A DNA stretch of 64,000 nt from Pedobacter rhizosphaerae (GTDB taxonomy: Bacteria; Bacteroidota; Bacteroidia; Sphingobacteriales; Sphingobacteriaceae), in the NCBI RefSeq assembly GCF_900111155.1, contig NZ_FOGG01000014.1, positions 83,580 to 147,579 on the forward strand, given 5' to 3'. Positions 51,679 through 61,508 of this stretch are shown piece by piece (positions within the stretch are counted from its first letter, which is position 1; every line of letters begins with the position of its first letter). Under the pieces are notes generated by a model. That model saw only the letters and a list, made by a program, of their open reading frames with translations, had not been told where the DNA came from and searched no databases. The translations under genes and the position numbers were made by a program.

Positions 51679-53043
51679 ATGAAGAAAGTTTTTTTAGTAG
51701 CAACTGCTTTATTAGGCATATGTTTAAACAGTTTTGCCCAAAAGCATACCATTGATAAAGTTGCTGCCGTGGTTGGAAATAACCCCATCCTACTCTCTGA
51801 GCTGAATCAACAGTATACCCAATATTTATACCAGGGGAACCCCGCTAATGTAGATATCAGATGCAAAATTTTGCAACAAACATTAACAGAAAAATTACTT
51901 AAACAACAAGCCGAAATCGACTCTGTAATGGTTGAGGATAGCCAGGTTGATGATGAGGTGAACAGAAGAATGCGTCAGATGGTGCAACGTGCAGGCGGAC
52001 AAGATCGTTTAGAGCAGTTTTTGAATAAATCGGTATTGCAATACAAAGACGAGATCAGACCGAACATTAAAGACGGATTGATTGCTCAGAAGATGCAGCA
52101 AAAAATTACCGAGAACATTAATGTGACCCCAATGGAAGTAGAAAAATACTTCAAATCGTTGGGAGATAGTCTTCCTGAATTTAACACCGAGGTTGAAGTT
52201 GGAGAGGTTGTCTTAAACCCACAATTAACCCGTGCAGAGAAGCAAAGGTTTCGTGATAAAATCGAGGCTTTACGTGCTCGTGTAAAGGCAGGTGAAGATA
52301 TGGGGGTATTGGCTAAGACCTATTCTGAAGATCCGGGATCGGCAGCAGATGGTGGTGATTATGGTTTTATCGACAGAAATACCATGGTTAAGGAATTTAC
52401 GGCTTGGGCTTTCAAGCTTAAAGCAGGTGAGCTTTCTCCTGTTTTCGAAACCGAATATGGCTTTCACTTTTTACAGGTATTAGAGCGCAGAGGCGAGCAG
52501 GCACACGTTAGACATATCTTGATTATGCCTAAAACAACTCCAGAAAGTTTAACCCGTTTAAAAAACCACGCAGATAGTATTTACAATAACATTATCTCGA
52601 AACGATTTAGCTTTGCCGCTGCGGCGAACTTATATTCGGACAATAAAGAAACCAAATACAATGGTGGAATGATGTTGAATGCGCAAGATGTTCAATCCAG
52701 ATCTACATTTATTCCAGTTGATAAATTAGAGCCTTCTGTGTTTTTAGTTATCGACACCATGAAAGTTGGCGGTATTTCTAAACCAGATCTTTTCACCGCG
52801 GCTGATGGTAAACAAGCTTACCGCATTTTGTATTTGAAATCTAAAATAGCGCCACACAAAGCAAACCTGGCACAAGATTTTCCAAAAATTAAAGATGCTG
52901 CACAAGCTGACAAAATTAATCGTACCTTAAGCGAGTGGTTTGAGAAACGTCGTGAAACTACTTATATTAAAATTGATGACGAGTTTGATACCTGCCCTGA
53001 GTTAAGAATTTGGACAAAACACAACCCCGCAGAAGCAAAATAA
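51679..53043 (+). CDS. Peptidylprolyl isomerase / periplasmic chaperone SurA
   Basis: A 454-residue protein with a signal peptide (about 1-20, MKKVFLVATALLGICLNSFA), a SurA N-terminal domain (about 25-160) and two parvulin PPIase domains. The first (about 170-275) is complete, with AKTYSEDPGSAADGGDYGFI and FETEYGFHFLQVLE. The second (about 275-390) starts at ARHILI-like HVRHILIMPKT. It helps outer-membrane proteins fold. The chosen ATG gives the clean signal peptide; the reading frame is open ten codons earlier. moxR follows after five bases. Confidence 0.9.
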   Translation: MKKVFLVATALLGICLNSFAQKHTIDKVAAVVGNNPILLSELNQQYTQYLYQGNPANVDIRCKILQQTLTEKLLKQQAEIDSVMVEDSQVDDEVNRRMRQMVQRAGGQDRLEQFLNKSVLQYKDEIRPNIKDGLIAQKMQQKITENINVTPMEVEKYFKSLGDSLPEFNTEVEVGEVVLNPQLTRAEKQRFRDKIEALRARVKAGEDMGVLAKTYSEDPGSAADGGDYGFIDRNTMVKEFTAWAFKLKAGELSPVFETEYGFHFLQVLERRGEQAHVRHILIMPKTTPESLTRLKNHADSIYNNIISKRFSFAAAANLYSDNKETKYNGGMMLNAQDVQSRSTFIPVDKLEPSVFLVIDTMKVGGISKPDLFTAADGKQAYRILYLKSKIAPHKANLAQDFPKIKDAAQADKINRTLSEWFEKRRETTYIKIDDEFDTCPELRIWTKHNPAEAK

Positions 53044-53048
53044 TTTAA

Positions 53049-54011
53049 ATGCAGTACCAGAACGAAGTAGAAGCTGTTGATGCGCTTCACCAATCATTCA
53101 ATAGAGTAAAGGCCGAAATTGGCAAAGTAGTAGTTGGTCAGGATGACATCATCAAATCTGTTTTAATTGCTATTTTCAGTAATGGTCATTGCCTTTTGGT
53201 AGGTGTACCAGGCTTAGCCAAAACATTACTCGTTCAAACTGTTGCTGCTGTTCTCGATCTGGATTTTAACAGGATTCAATTTACCCCTGATTTAATGCCC
53301 AGCGATATTATTGGCGCTGAGATTTTAGGAGAAGACAGGCACTTTAAGTTTATTAAAGGTCCTGTTTTTTCCAATATAATTCTTGCAGATGAGATTAACC
53401 GTACGCCGCCTAAAACACAAGCTGCGCTACTAGAAGCCATGCAAGAAAAAGCCGTTACTGCTGCGGGCCAAACGCACCGCTTACCCCAGCCTTTTTTTGT
53501 TTTGGCTACCCAGAATCCAATTGAGCAAGAGGGAACCTATCCCCTACCAGAAGCTCAGTTAGACCGTTTTATGTTTCATATTCAACTTAATTATCCTGCC
53601 TTTGCAGATGAGTTGAATATAGTAAGAAATACTACCAGCAATAAAGCCATTAAACTCGAAAAAATCATTCATGCGGATGATATCCAATACTTCCAAAAAT
53701 TGATTCGTGATATCCCGGTTACCGACAACGTTTTAGAATATGCGGTTAAACTTGCGGCAAAAACACGTCCCAATACCGAGTATGCAACCGAGGCTGTAAA
53801 TAAATACATCAGTTGGGGAGCAGGCCCACGTGCATCGCAATTTTTAGTGCTTGGCGCCAAATGTCACGCGGCCATTTCCGGCAAATACGCACCAGACATC
53901 GAAGATGTAAAAGCTATCGCTGAACCTATCCTACGCCACCGTATTGTTCGCAATTACCGTGCAGAGGCAGAGGGCTTATCCATTGAAAAAATCATCAAAG
54001 ATCTGCTTTAA
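53049..54011 (+). CDS. MoxR family AAA ATPase
   Basis: A 320-residue MoxR-type ATPase. Walker A is GVPGLAKTLLVQTVA (about 55-69), in the usual MoxR form with KT preceded by LA. The Walker B is FSNIILADEINRTPPKTQAA (about 108-127), followed by the sensor-1 ATQNPIEQEGTYPLPEAQLD (about 156-175) and a C-terminal lid domain. MoxR proteins act as chaperones for von Willebrand-type or metal-centre proteins; no such partner follows here. It begins five bases after surA, so the two are in one operon. Confidence 0.93.
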   Translation: MQYQNEVEAVDALHQSFNRVKAEIGKVVVGQDDIIKSVLIAIFSNGHCLLVGVPGLAKTLLVQTVAAVLDLDFNRIQFTPDLMPSDIIGAEILGEDRHFKFIKGPVFSNIILADEINRTPPKTQAALLEAMQEKAVTAAGQTHRLPQPFFVLATQNPIEQEGTYPLPEAQLDRFMFHIQLNYPAFADELNIVRNTTSNKAIKLEKIIHADDIQYFQKLIRDIPVTDNVLEYAVKLAAKTRPNTEYATEAVNKYISWGAGPRASQFLVLGAKCHAAISGKYAPDIEDVKAIAEPILRHRIVRNYRAEAEGLSIEKIIKDLL

Positions 54012-54093
54012 TCAAGAAATAGATTGCGGGTTAATATGTAAGATGGCTTGATGGAAGATGGACTCTTTTTGTCCGTGAAAAACTTTGATCCCC

Positions 54094-54116
54094 CTGGTTC
54101 GTGGCCCACGTACCAG
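54094..54116. repeat. Hairpin, family member 4
   Basis: CTGGTTCGTG (54094-54103), loop GCC, CACGTACCAG (54107-54116): a 10-bp stem with one mismatch. It has the same GTG-N3-CAC core as the hairpins at 45045-45156. Confidence 0.8.
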
Positions 54117-54295
54117 TTTTGATGTAAAAATAACCACCCCCGCCTACGCACATTCTCGCACACCCCCTCCTTGAAAAGTAGGGGAGTTGGATTTTTGATA
54201 CTTTGAATGAGCTTATCTTGGCGTACTTTGTGCCATCCCTTGGCGTCCTTTGCGGTTAGATATAACTAAGGTGCCTTAGGTGGTTAATTAACCCA

Positions 54296-55405
54296 CTACT
54301 CAACAAACTTTAAGTCGCTCCGTACAGGGAAGTGATCCGATAACTTGGCTTGCGTAATTTTGTAGTTAAGTACCTCGAGCTCTTTGGATGTGGCAATATA
54401 ATCTATCTGGAAGTTCGGGAATTTGCCATTATAGGTTTTACCAAAGCCAGATCCCTGCTTAATAAATGCATTATTAAGTCCTTTGGTTATTTGTGTGACC
54501 ACATAGGAGGCAGGAGTATCATTGAAATCTCCCGCGATAAGGTAAGGGGTTTTACATGAGGCCATTTCTTTCTTCATGATATCTACCTGTCCGCTACGCT
54601 TTAAAAAAGCATTCTTCAACATCCTTAAGATACGTTTAGAGGGTTGAAGTTCGGTATTCATTTCTTTCACTTTATCCAGGTATTCATAATCTTGTTTTTC
54701 GAAAGAAATAGATTGAAAGTGGACATTGTAAACCCTTAAAGTTCTTCCTTTCACCGCAAGATCAACGTATATACTCATGTTTCCCTGAACTCCTTCCAAG
54801 AAAGGAATAGACCCCGTGTTTTTAATGGGATACCTGGAAAAAATGGCCAGCCCCATGGCCTCGTAATCATTTTTATTGGTTGGAACAAAATAGTAATGTT
54901 TGCTCTTCAGGATTTTCTTCAGGCTATCTACAATATCAAATGGGCCTTTGTATCGGGTAAAAAACTCCTGAAAGCAGATGATATCCGGGTTTTGATCTTT
55001 AACCACTTGAAGCATTTTTTCTTTAACAGATTCATCATTTTCACCGCCATAAAGTTTGAAATTGTGAACGTTATAGGTCATCATTCTAATGCTGTTATCA
55101 ACCTTCTCGGCAGTACCTTCATTTCCGTTTAATGAGAAGGTAGCTTTTAAGGTTTTAGAACCAATGGCGATAATAACAATGGTAGCAAGAGCGAAGATCC
55201 ATTTCTTACTGATGAGCCACCAGGCTAAAAAGATGATATTAGCTAATAGGACAAAAGGATATGCTAAGCCAAAAAAAGCGATAATCGCATGTTGTCTGGG
55301 GTCCATACCACCGGCCAATGTACCCATTATTAAAGCAATGGCTAATACAACTGCAACGGGCAGAATCAGTTTATCCAAGAAATTATATTTCTTTTTTTGA
55401 GCCAT
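54296..55405 (-). CDS. Endonuclease/exonuclease/phosphatase family protein, membrane-anchored
   Basis: A 369-residue protein with three N-terminal membrane helices (about 10-95) and an EEP catalytic domain (about 105-369). The metal and catalytic residues are seen in MTYNVHNFKLYGG, CFQEFFTRY, LIAGDFNDTP and the final QIDYIATSK and KLSDHFPVRSDL (Asp-His). The domain hydrolyses phosphodiesters, in sphingomyelinases, nucleases or inositol phosphatases; the substrate here is unknown. The last gene of a three-gene unit with two rhomboids; its start overlaps the preceding stop codon by one base. Confidence 0.88.
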   Translation of the reverse strand: MAQKKKYNFLDKLILPVAVVLAIALIMGTLAGGMDPRQHAIIAFFGLAYPFVLLANIIFLAWWLISKKWIFALATIVIIAIGSKTLKATFSLNGNEGTAEKVDNSIRMMTYNVHNFKLYGGENDESVKEKMLQVVKDQNPDIICFQEFFTRYKGPFDIVDSLKKILKSKHYYFVPTNKNDYEAMGLAIFSRYPIKNTGSIPFLEGVQGNMSIYVDLAVKGRTLRVYNVHFQSISFEKQDYEYLDKVKEMNTELQPSKRILRMLKNAFLKRSGQVDIMKKEMASCKTPYLIAGDFNDTPASYVVTQITKGLNNAFIKQGSGFGKTYNGKFPNFQIDYIATSKELEVLNYKITQAKLSDHFPVRSDLKFVE

Positions 55406-56259
55406 TAATCTTTACTTGCTTTAAACAGTTTTTCTTTTTCGCTTGCGGTTAATTTATCATAGCCGGAGGTCGAGATTTTATCTAAAATAGCATCTATCTC
55501 TTGTTGCGATACGCCTTTAAATTCTTGCTTTTTCCCAGGCTTTTCGTTTCTCACCACCCGCATTTTAGGTTTACGTTCAAAAATCTTGCTCCAGTCTCTG
55601 CCACTTTGCAAACTTTTAATATACAGGAAGCCTAGTAATCCACCGCCGATATGGGCAAAGTTTCCGCCAGCATTTCCGCCGCTGATGGATATAAAGTTGA
55701 TGATAAAGTAAGCCAGGGCAATCCATTTGATTTTAACCTCTCCAAAAAATAAAAGCATGAGGGTGTAATTGGGAACAAGGGTGGCAGTGGCGAAAATGAT
55801 GGCCATTACCGCCGCAGAGGCACCAATAATATAAGTCTGAGGCAATTCATCAGCGAAAACGGGAAAAATATTAAGTGCTGCAACAGCAAATAACCCACCT
55901 ACTATCCCTCCGGCAAGGAAAACAACATGAAACTGCCTGCTCTTAAGAAAGTTCATGAAGATGCTGCCGAACCAGAAAAGTCCCAGCATATTGAATAGGA
56001 TGTGGAAGATATCTGCATGAAAGAACATGTAGGTAAGCACGGTATAAAATCGTTCGGGTAGCGCGGAGAAGCTAGCCGGAAGTGCCAGATAATTTCTGAT
56101 AAAGGCATCGATACCTAAATCAGTTCTGCCCAGCCAGGCAATTAAACCCAAAATGGCGGTAACCAGGAATATAATAACGTTGATCCCGATGTAAAAGTAA
56201 ATGGGATTTCCTGATTGAAAAATCTTAAATTTTAAGTCTTTAAAAATGCTGTTATTCAT
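55405..56259 (-). CDS. Rhomboid intramembrane serine protease
   Basis: A 284-residue rhomboid with six helices. The nucleophile is in YIIGASAAVMAIIFA (Ser of GASA, about 155), the histidine in NFAHIGGGLLGFL (about 210), and the first-loop WR region is replaced by FYTVLTYMFFHADIFHILFN. A soluble C-terminal tail of about 60 residues (KGVSQQEIDAILDKISTSGY) is typical of this Bacteroidota subgroup. It cleaves single-pass membrane proteins. Its start overlaps the upstream rhomboid's stop by eight bases. Confidence 0.92.
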   Translation of the reverse strand: MNNSIFKDLKFKIFQSGNPIYFYIGINVIIFLVTAILGLIAWLGRTDLGIDAFIRNYLALPASFSALPERFYTVLTYMFFHADIFHILFNMLGLFWFGSIFMNFLKSRQFHVVFLAGGIVGGLFAVAALNIFPVFADELPQTYIIGASAAVMAIIFATATLVPNYTLMLLFFGEVKIKWIALAYFIINFISISGGNAGGNFAHIGGGLLGFLYIKSLQSGRDWSKIFERKPKMRVVRNEKPGKKQEFKGVSQQEIDAILDKISTSGYDKLTASEKEKLFKASKD

Positions 56260-56992
56260 AAAGCGTGTAAAATGTATCGTTTTTGTCTTTCCAAATTTTT
56301 ACCAGTATAAAACCGATTAAAGCACCTCCGAGGTGAGCATAGTGCGCTATCGAATCGCCTTGAATCTGTGCGACACCCAAAGATAGTTCAACTAAAATAT
56401 AAACTGGTATAATGTATTTGGCTTTTACTGGAACTGGGATAAACATGATGAGTAATTCCGCATTGGGATATAGCATTCCGAAAGCTACTAAGAGGCCGAA
56501 GATGGCACCAGAGGCACCTACCATGGGTGTGGTGTAGATGTCAATTAATTTTCCAATTTGTTCATTATCCAATCCTTTAACATTTGCCCGCACCATACTC
56601 GTTCCAAAATCTACCGATACAGCCTGTGGATTAAATATTGACCCGGTTAGTTGATACGTTTCAAAAGCTTGTACACCTAATTGGAGTGCTAATGCCCCTA
56701 AGCCGGTAATGAGGTAGAAAATGATGAATTTTTTCATACCCCAACGACTTTCTAACAATGTACCAAAAGAATAGAGGGCAAACATGTTGAAGAAAATATG
56801 TGCCCATCCGCCATGCATAAACATATAGGTGATGGGTTGCCATGGTTTTGCTAAGGGAGAATCAAAATAAAATGCACCCAAGACATACTCTAATCTTGTT
56901 CCTTGCGATTGAAAATATAATGTCGCAATAAAAAATAAGATGTTTATAATCAGTAAATTTTTAACTACTGGTGGGATATATATATTGTTCAT
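56252..56992 (-). CDS. Rhomboid intramembrane serine protease
   Basis: A 246-residue rhomboid, the first gene of a three-gene unit. The nucleophile is in PMVGASGAIFGLLVAFG (Ser of GASG, about 158) and the histidine in IAHYAHLGGALIGFILV (about 217). The conserved MFMHGGWAHIFFNMFALYSF segment (about 57-76) is loop 1. It lacks the C-terminal tail of its neighbour. Two adjacent rhomboids behind mutL recur in related genomes, so the order here is ordinary. Confidence 0.92.
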   Translation of the reverse strand: MNNIYIPPVVKNLLIINILFFIATLYFQSQGTRLEYVLGAFYFDSPLAKPWQPITYMFMHGGWAHIFFNMFALYSFGTLLESRWGMKKFIIFYLITGLGALALQLGVQAFETYQLTGSIFNPQAVSVDFGTSMVRANVKGLDNEQIGKLIDIYTTPMVGASGAIFGLLVAFGMLYPNAELLIMFIPVPVKAKYIIPVYILVELSLGVAQIQGDSIAHYAHLGGALIGFILVKIWKDKNDTFYTLYE

Positions 56993-57216
56993 TTAATTAG
57001 TATCAAGTATCAAGACCAGCTTGTTTAACTGCTGAATCGTTTAATTGTTTAACTGTTGCTTTAACGTTACACTGGCCTTTCCATTTCTGCTCTTTTTCAC
57101 CATCAAGAAGTTAACTTGAGTAAGGGTTTACTCTTTCTCCCTTGCTCTTTTCGCTTTTTATTTCAAGAATCCGACTCTGGACTTAGGACTCAGGACTCCA
57201 GACTAAAAACCCCAAA

Positions 57217-59058
57217 CTACTTCTCAAACTTCTTATCCAGTTCTGCTAAGGTAATGGTTTGGATAATCGGTTTTCCTGTTACGCTAAAGTTAGGGGTTTT
57301 ACAAGCAAATAACTCATCAATCAAGGTGTTCATCTCTTCTTGTCCCAAATTTGTACCCGCTTTGATCGCACTGTTCTTGGCTAAGCTTCTGGCTAAACTA
57401 TCTCTCTTACTCAGTTTCAGTTCCTGTTGCGAATTTTTAAATCCTTCTATTAATTGTTCAAATAATTGTGTTTCATTGATCTTACTGCTACCTAAATCAA
57501 CAGGAACACCTTCTACCACCAACGTATTTTTACCAAATTCCCGTACATCAAAGCCTAAACTTTTTATGTCTTCGAGTAAACTTTTTGCCAATTCAAAATC
57601 ATGGGCATTAAGGGTAATGGTTTGCGGAAACAAGCTTTGTTGTGATGCACCTTTACGATCTTCAAGATGTACGAGAAAACGCTCATAAAGGATGCGCTCA
57701 TGTGCCATTTGTTGATCAATAACCATTAAACCCGATTTAATCTGTGAAACAATATAGCGGTTGTGAAGTTGCATATATTGTTTTTGCTTTGTTTCTAAAA
57801 TGGCATCATCGGCAGCGTAAATAGCTGTTTGCTCTATTACCGGCTCCTGGGTAATCTCATAAAGTGAACCCCAGTTTTTGGTGCTGGCCTTAGGTTCATA
57901 TCCTCTGGCGGGGGCACTGTAATTAGTAGGAGAACTCGTGCTTTCTGCTGCAAAAGGATTAAAATCCGGGTTGAAGTTGATGCTTGGCGGCACAATGTCT
58001 TCAACAGCCTTTGGCGAAATCATATTGCTAAAGCCTGTTTCCTGATCAAAATCCAGCGTTGGTGAAATGTTATACCTTCCAATGGAACGCTTTACCGCCG
58101 ATTTTAAAATGGCATAAATAGATTTTTCATCTAAATACTTGATTTCTGTTTTAGTTGGATGCACGTTTACATCAATCTTGGCAGGATCAATTTCTATAAA
58201 AAGCACATAAAGCGGATAACTATCGTCTGGCAACAAATCTTCAAAAGCAGAACTCACCGCATGGTTGAGGTAAGAATCTTTGATAAAACGATTGTTTACA
58301 AAGAAGAACTGCTCTCCGCGGGTTTTCTTGGCGAAGGCAGGCTTGCCAATATATCCTTTTAAATTGATGATGGTTGTTTCTTCCTCTACAGGAACCAAAC
58401 GTTCATTATAATTATTACCAAAAAGGTGTACAATACGTTGTTTTAAATTTCCTTTAGGGAGGTTAAAAACCTCCACGCCATCGTGGTGTAAACTAAAGAA
58501 AATACCTGGATGGGCCAAAGCCACACGTTGAAATTCATCGAGCACGTGGCGCATTTCTACCGGATTACTCTTTAAGAAATTCCTGCGTGCAGGCGTATTA
58601 TAAAACAGATTTTTAATGGCAATTTGCGTTCCCGCTGGCGTAGCTACAGGCTCCTGATTAATCACCTGCGAACCTTCAACAGAAATGCAGGTACCAATTT
58701 CATCTTCATGCCTGCGGGTTTTCATCTCTACCTGGGCGATGGCGGCAATAGAAGCCATAGCTTCACCACGGAAACCCATGGTACGTATGGCAAACAGATC
58801 TTCAGCTTTTTTAACCTTCGAGGTAGCATGACGTTCAAAGCACATGCGTGCATCGGTAACACTCATACCACAACCATTATCTATAATTTGGATGAGCGCT
58901 TTACCTGCATCTTTGATGACCAGTTGAATCTTATCTGCTCCGGCATCAATCGAATTTTCGAGTAATTCCTTTACTGCAGAAGCAGGGCGTTGAACCACTT
59001 CTCCAGCAGCAATTTGATTGGCAACCGCATCAGGCAATAATTGGATTATATCAGTCAT
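57217..59058 (-). CDS. mutL: DNA mismatch repair protein MutL
   Basis: A 613-residue GHKL ATPase. The N-terminal ATP-binding motifs are AAGEVVQRPASAVKELLENS (about 17-36), DNGCGM and FRGEAMASIAAI, and FYNTPARRNFLK follows. A flexible middle section (about 340-430) leads to the C-terminal dimerisation domain. The endonuclease motif, DQHA(x)2E(x)4E in many MutL proteins, reads DQQMAHERILYE here (about 447), and a CPHGRP-like motif is not seen (TPNFSVTGKPI instead). So nuclease activity is doubtful. The gene is a single unit upstream of the rhomboids. Confidence 0.95.
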   Translation of the reverse strand: MTDIIQLLPDAVANQIAAGEVVQRPASAVKELLENSIDAGADKIQLVIKDAGKALIQIIDNGCGMSVTDARMCFERHATSKVKKAEDLFAIRTMGFRGEAMASIAAIAQVEMKTRRHEDEIGTCISVEGSQVINQEPVATPAGTQIAIKNLFYNTPARRNFLKSNPVEMRHVLDEFQRVALAHPGIFFSLHHDGVEVFNLPKGNLKQRIVHLFGNNYNERLVPVEEETTIINLKGYIGKPAFAKKTRGEQFFFVNNRFIKDSYLNHAVSSAFEDLLPDDSYPLYVLFIEIDPAKIDVNVHPTKTEIKYLDEKSIYAILKSAVKRSIGRYNISPTLDFDQETGFSNMISPKAVEDIVPPSINFNPDFNPFAAESTSSPTNYSAPARGYEPKASTKNWGSLYEITQEPVIEQTAIYAADDAILETKQKQYMQLHNRYIVSQIKSGLMVIDQQMAHERILYERFLVHLEDRKGASQQSLFPQTITLNAHDFELAKSLLEDIKSLGFDVREFGKNTLVVEGVPVDLGSSKINETQLFEQLIEGFKNSQQELKLSKRDSLARSLAKNSAIKAGTNLGQEEMNTLIDELFACKTPNFSVTGKPIIQTITLAELDKKFEK

Positions 59059-59215
59059 GTATTAGGGCAATGTGAATTCGCTAAATTAGGCAAAATAAGA
59101 CAAAAGGCCCCCGTTTGTGCAAAACTCAACATGTAAATGACTGTTAACTATCATAATAAAACGATTGGCGTATAAATGACGTAAAAATGTTTTCTTTCAA
59201 ATTAAGGGCCAACGC

Positions 59216-59223
59216 TATTTTTG
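59216..59223 (+). promoter_or_regulatory. -7 promoter box before the XRE gene
   Basis: TATTTTTG fits TAnnTTTG. The -33 element is poor (TTTC words near 59191). Transcription starting about seven bases later would leave a leader of roughly 12 bases for the start at 59242. Confidence 0.35.
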
Positions 59224-59241
59224 CAGTAAATGTTAACGCAA

Positions 59242-59802
59242 ATGAAATTAGCCGAGAAAATTAAACAACTGCGCAATCAAAAAGGTTTTAGTCAGGATGA
59301 TCTTGCCCAACAATCTGGTTTAAGTTTAAGAACCATTCAAAGAATTGAGCAGGATGAAACCATTCCCAGAGGACATACCTTAAAGCAGATCGCCAGTGCA
59401 TTAGCGGTTGAAGTAGATACCTTTACCCTCAACGCAGATAAGGAGGAAGATGGAAACGCCAATGTATTTAACCTGTTGGCTTTAAGCTTCATCATTTTCC
59501 CATTGTTGGGGCTGCTTTTGCCATTATTGATCTTCATTGTAAAAAAGGATCGAACAGCATATGAAGATGAAACAGCAAAGCGGGTAGTTAATTTTCAGGG
59601 CACATGGAGTTTACTGGTGTTTTTGCTTTACAGCTGTGCAACTGTGTTTAAGCTATTGCACATGGGTTACTTTCCCTATCTTTTATACTGCATCGGGTTG
59701 CTTTATATTGGAAACCTGATTTTTATCCTGATCAATATTGTTCGCACCACACAATTCAAAACCGTATTTTATCAACCGGCCATTGCTTTTTTTAAGCTTT
59801 AG
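59242..59802 (+). CDS. XRE-type HTH regulator with DUF4870-like membrane domain
   Basis: A 186-residue protein. Residues 1-58 are an XRE helix-turn-helix (KIKQLRNQKGFSQDDLAQQS, then GLSLRTIQRIEQDETIPRG). From about 75 on there are four hydrophobic segments with KKDRTAYEDETAKRVVNFQG between the first pairs, like the DUF4870 family. So a DNA-binding head is tied to the membrane. Role unknown; such fusions may report envelope state. An ATG at 59230 is also possible; the second ATG matches the family start MKLAEKIKQLR. Confidence 0.85.
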   Translation: MKLAEKIKQLRNQKGFSQDDLAQQSGLSLRTIQRIEQDETIPRGHTLKQIASALAVEVDTFTLNADKEEDGNANVFNLLALSFIIFPLLGLLLPLLIFIVKKDRTAYEDETAKRVVNFQGTWSLLVFLLYSCATVFKLLHMGYFPYLLYCIGLLYIGNLIFILINIVRTTQFKTVFYQPAIAFFKL

Positions 59803-59876
59803 TACACCAAAATTATTACAGACTAATTTATGGTTTTAGATAAAGGGAGTAAGTACATTTTTCTATCTTTATCCAT

Positions 59877-61508
59877 ATGAAATCCTTTTTATTTGCTGCT
59901 TTTCTGTTGATTATTTTTTCATCCTGTAATAAAAAAGAAGCAGATGTAATTGTTTACCATGCAAAGGTTTACACGGTGAATAATAATTTTGATATGGTAG
60001 AAGCTTTTGCCGTAAAAGATGGGAAGATTATCGCTACCGGTACAACCGAAGAAATTAAGCGCGAATACCAGGGCAAAGCAGAAATAGATGCTGAAGGAAA
60101 GGCTGTTTATCCCGGATTTATTGATGCCCATGCTCACTTTTTTGGATATGGACAAAGTCTGCAAACCGCAGATTTAAGAGGAACGAAATCCTGGGAAGAG
60201 GTATGTCAAAGATTAGCCGATTTCGCAAAAAGTCACCCCAATGGCTGGTTAATTGGTAATGGCTGGGATCAAAACGATTGGGCAGACAAATCTTTTCCAA
60301 CCAATGAAAAACTGAATGCCATATTCGCTAACCGACCGGTTTTTTTAAGCCGGATAGATGGTCATGCGGCAATTGCCAATCAGAAAGCCCTGGATGAAGC
60401 TGAAATAAAGCAGGCACAATCCTTAAAAGGAGGAGATATGCTGGTTAAAAACGGAAAACTTACCGGGGTGCTTATCGATAATGCCGTTGCACTGGTAGAA
60501 CATAAAATTCCAAGTCCGGATGCTGCTTTGGCAGAGAAAATACTTCATGATGCCGAACAGAATTGCTTTGCTGCAGGCTTAACAACAATAGATGATTGTG
60601 GCCTGGATTGGCGTGTGGTAGAGTTTATCGAAAAGCTACAACAGGATAAGAAGCTTAAAATGCGCCTTTATATTATGCTGTCAGATCAGGCAGAAAATTA
60701 TAAATATCTTTTTAACAGAGGTACAATTAAGACTGATCGGCTCCATGTAAGGGCGTTTAAGGTTTATGCAGATGGTGCCCTGGGCTCTCGTGGTGCCTGT
60801 TTGTTAAAGCCGTACACCGATATGCCAGAAAAGAGCGGCTTTTTGTTGAGCGACGAAAAACACTTTGAAGAGGTTGCCGCACAAATTGCTAAAAACAACT
60901 TTCAAATGTGTACCCATGCCATTGGCGATTCGGCCAATCGGGTAATGCTTAAAATTTACAACCGTATTTTAAAAGGGAAGAACGATAAGCGCTGGCGGAT
61001 TGAGCATGCCCAGGTGGTAAACCAGCAAGATTTCGATCTCTTCGGAAAAGCGAGTATTGTTCCCTCTGTTCAACCTACTCACGCTACTTCCGATATGTAT
61101 TGGGGGGGCCAGCGTTTAGGCGTACAAAGATTAAAAGATGCCTATGCTTACAAACAATTGTTAAAGCAAAACGGTTGGATACCCTTAGGTACAGATTTCC
61201 CTGTTGAAAACATAAGTCCGATTTTAACGTTTTATGCAGCAACGGTGAGGGCAGATGCAAAAGGCTTCCCGCAAGGCGGATTTCAAATGGAAAATGCACT
61301 TACACCTAAAGAAGCATTAAAAGGAATGACCATTTGGGCAGCCAAGGCCAATTTTGAGGAGCAGGAAAAGGGAAGCATAGAAGTAGGAAAGCTGGCAGAT
61401 TTCGTCATCCTTGATACCGATATTTTAACATCAACACCACAAAACATATTAAAAACCAAAGTTTTAAAAACCTACCTGAACGGAGAAAAAGTATATGAAG
61501 CGAAATAG
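59877..61508 (+). CDS. Amidohydrolase lipoprotein (YtcJ-like)
   Basis: A 543-residue amidohydrolase of the YtcJ type. The lipobox FSSC at about residues 15-18 gives a lipoprotein. The first metal motif is GFIDAHAHFFGYGQ (about 79-92), the next histidine is in TCHAIGDSAN-like MCTHAIGDSANRV (about 345), then RIEHAQVV (about 380), and the aspartate is in PLGTDFPVE (about 440). It is probably a zinc-dependent amide hydrolase of the cell envelope; substrate unknown. It overlaps the next gene by 14 bases. Confidence 0.9.
   Translation: MKSFLFAAFLLIIFSSCNKKEADVIVYHAKVYTVNNNFDMVEAFAVKDGKIIATGTTEEIKREYQGKAEIDAEGKAVYPGFIDAHAHFFGYGQSLQTADLRGTKSWEEVCQRLADFAKSHPNGWLIGNGWDQNDWADKSFPTNEKLNAIFANRPVFLSRIDGHAAIANQKALDEAEIKQAQSLKGGDMLVKNGKLTGVLIDNAVALVEHKIPSPDAALAEKILHDAEQNCFAAGLTTIDDCGLDWRVVEFIEKLQQDKKLKMRLYIMLSDQAENYKYLFNRGTIKTDRLHVRAFKVYADGALGSRGACLLKPYTDMPEKSGFLLSDEKHFEEVAAQIAKNNFQMCTHAIGDSANRVMLKIYNRILKGKNDKRWRIEHAQVVNQQDFDLFGKASIVPSVQPTHATSDMYWGGQRLGVQRLKDAYAYKQLLKQNGWIPLGTDFPVENISPILTFYAATVRADAKGFPQGGFQMENALTPKEALKGMTIWAAKANFEEQEKGSIEVGKLADFVILDTDILTSTPQNILKTKVLKTYLNGEKVYEAK

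Noticed and set aside
54205..54285. A gene or regulatory element in the moxR-EEP spacer
   Set aside because: It contains CTTGGCGTACTTTGTGCC and CTTTGCGGTTAG words that look like scattered intergenic repeats of this group, with no frame or binding site.
57116..57688. A 190-codon plus-strand frame opposite the 3' end of mutL
   Set aside because: Antisense shadow of the well-defined MutL C-terminal domain; Ser/Leu-rich with no motif.
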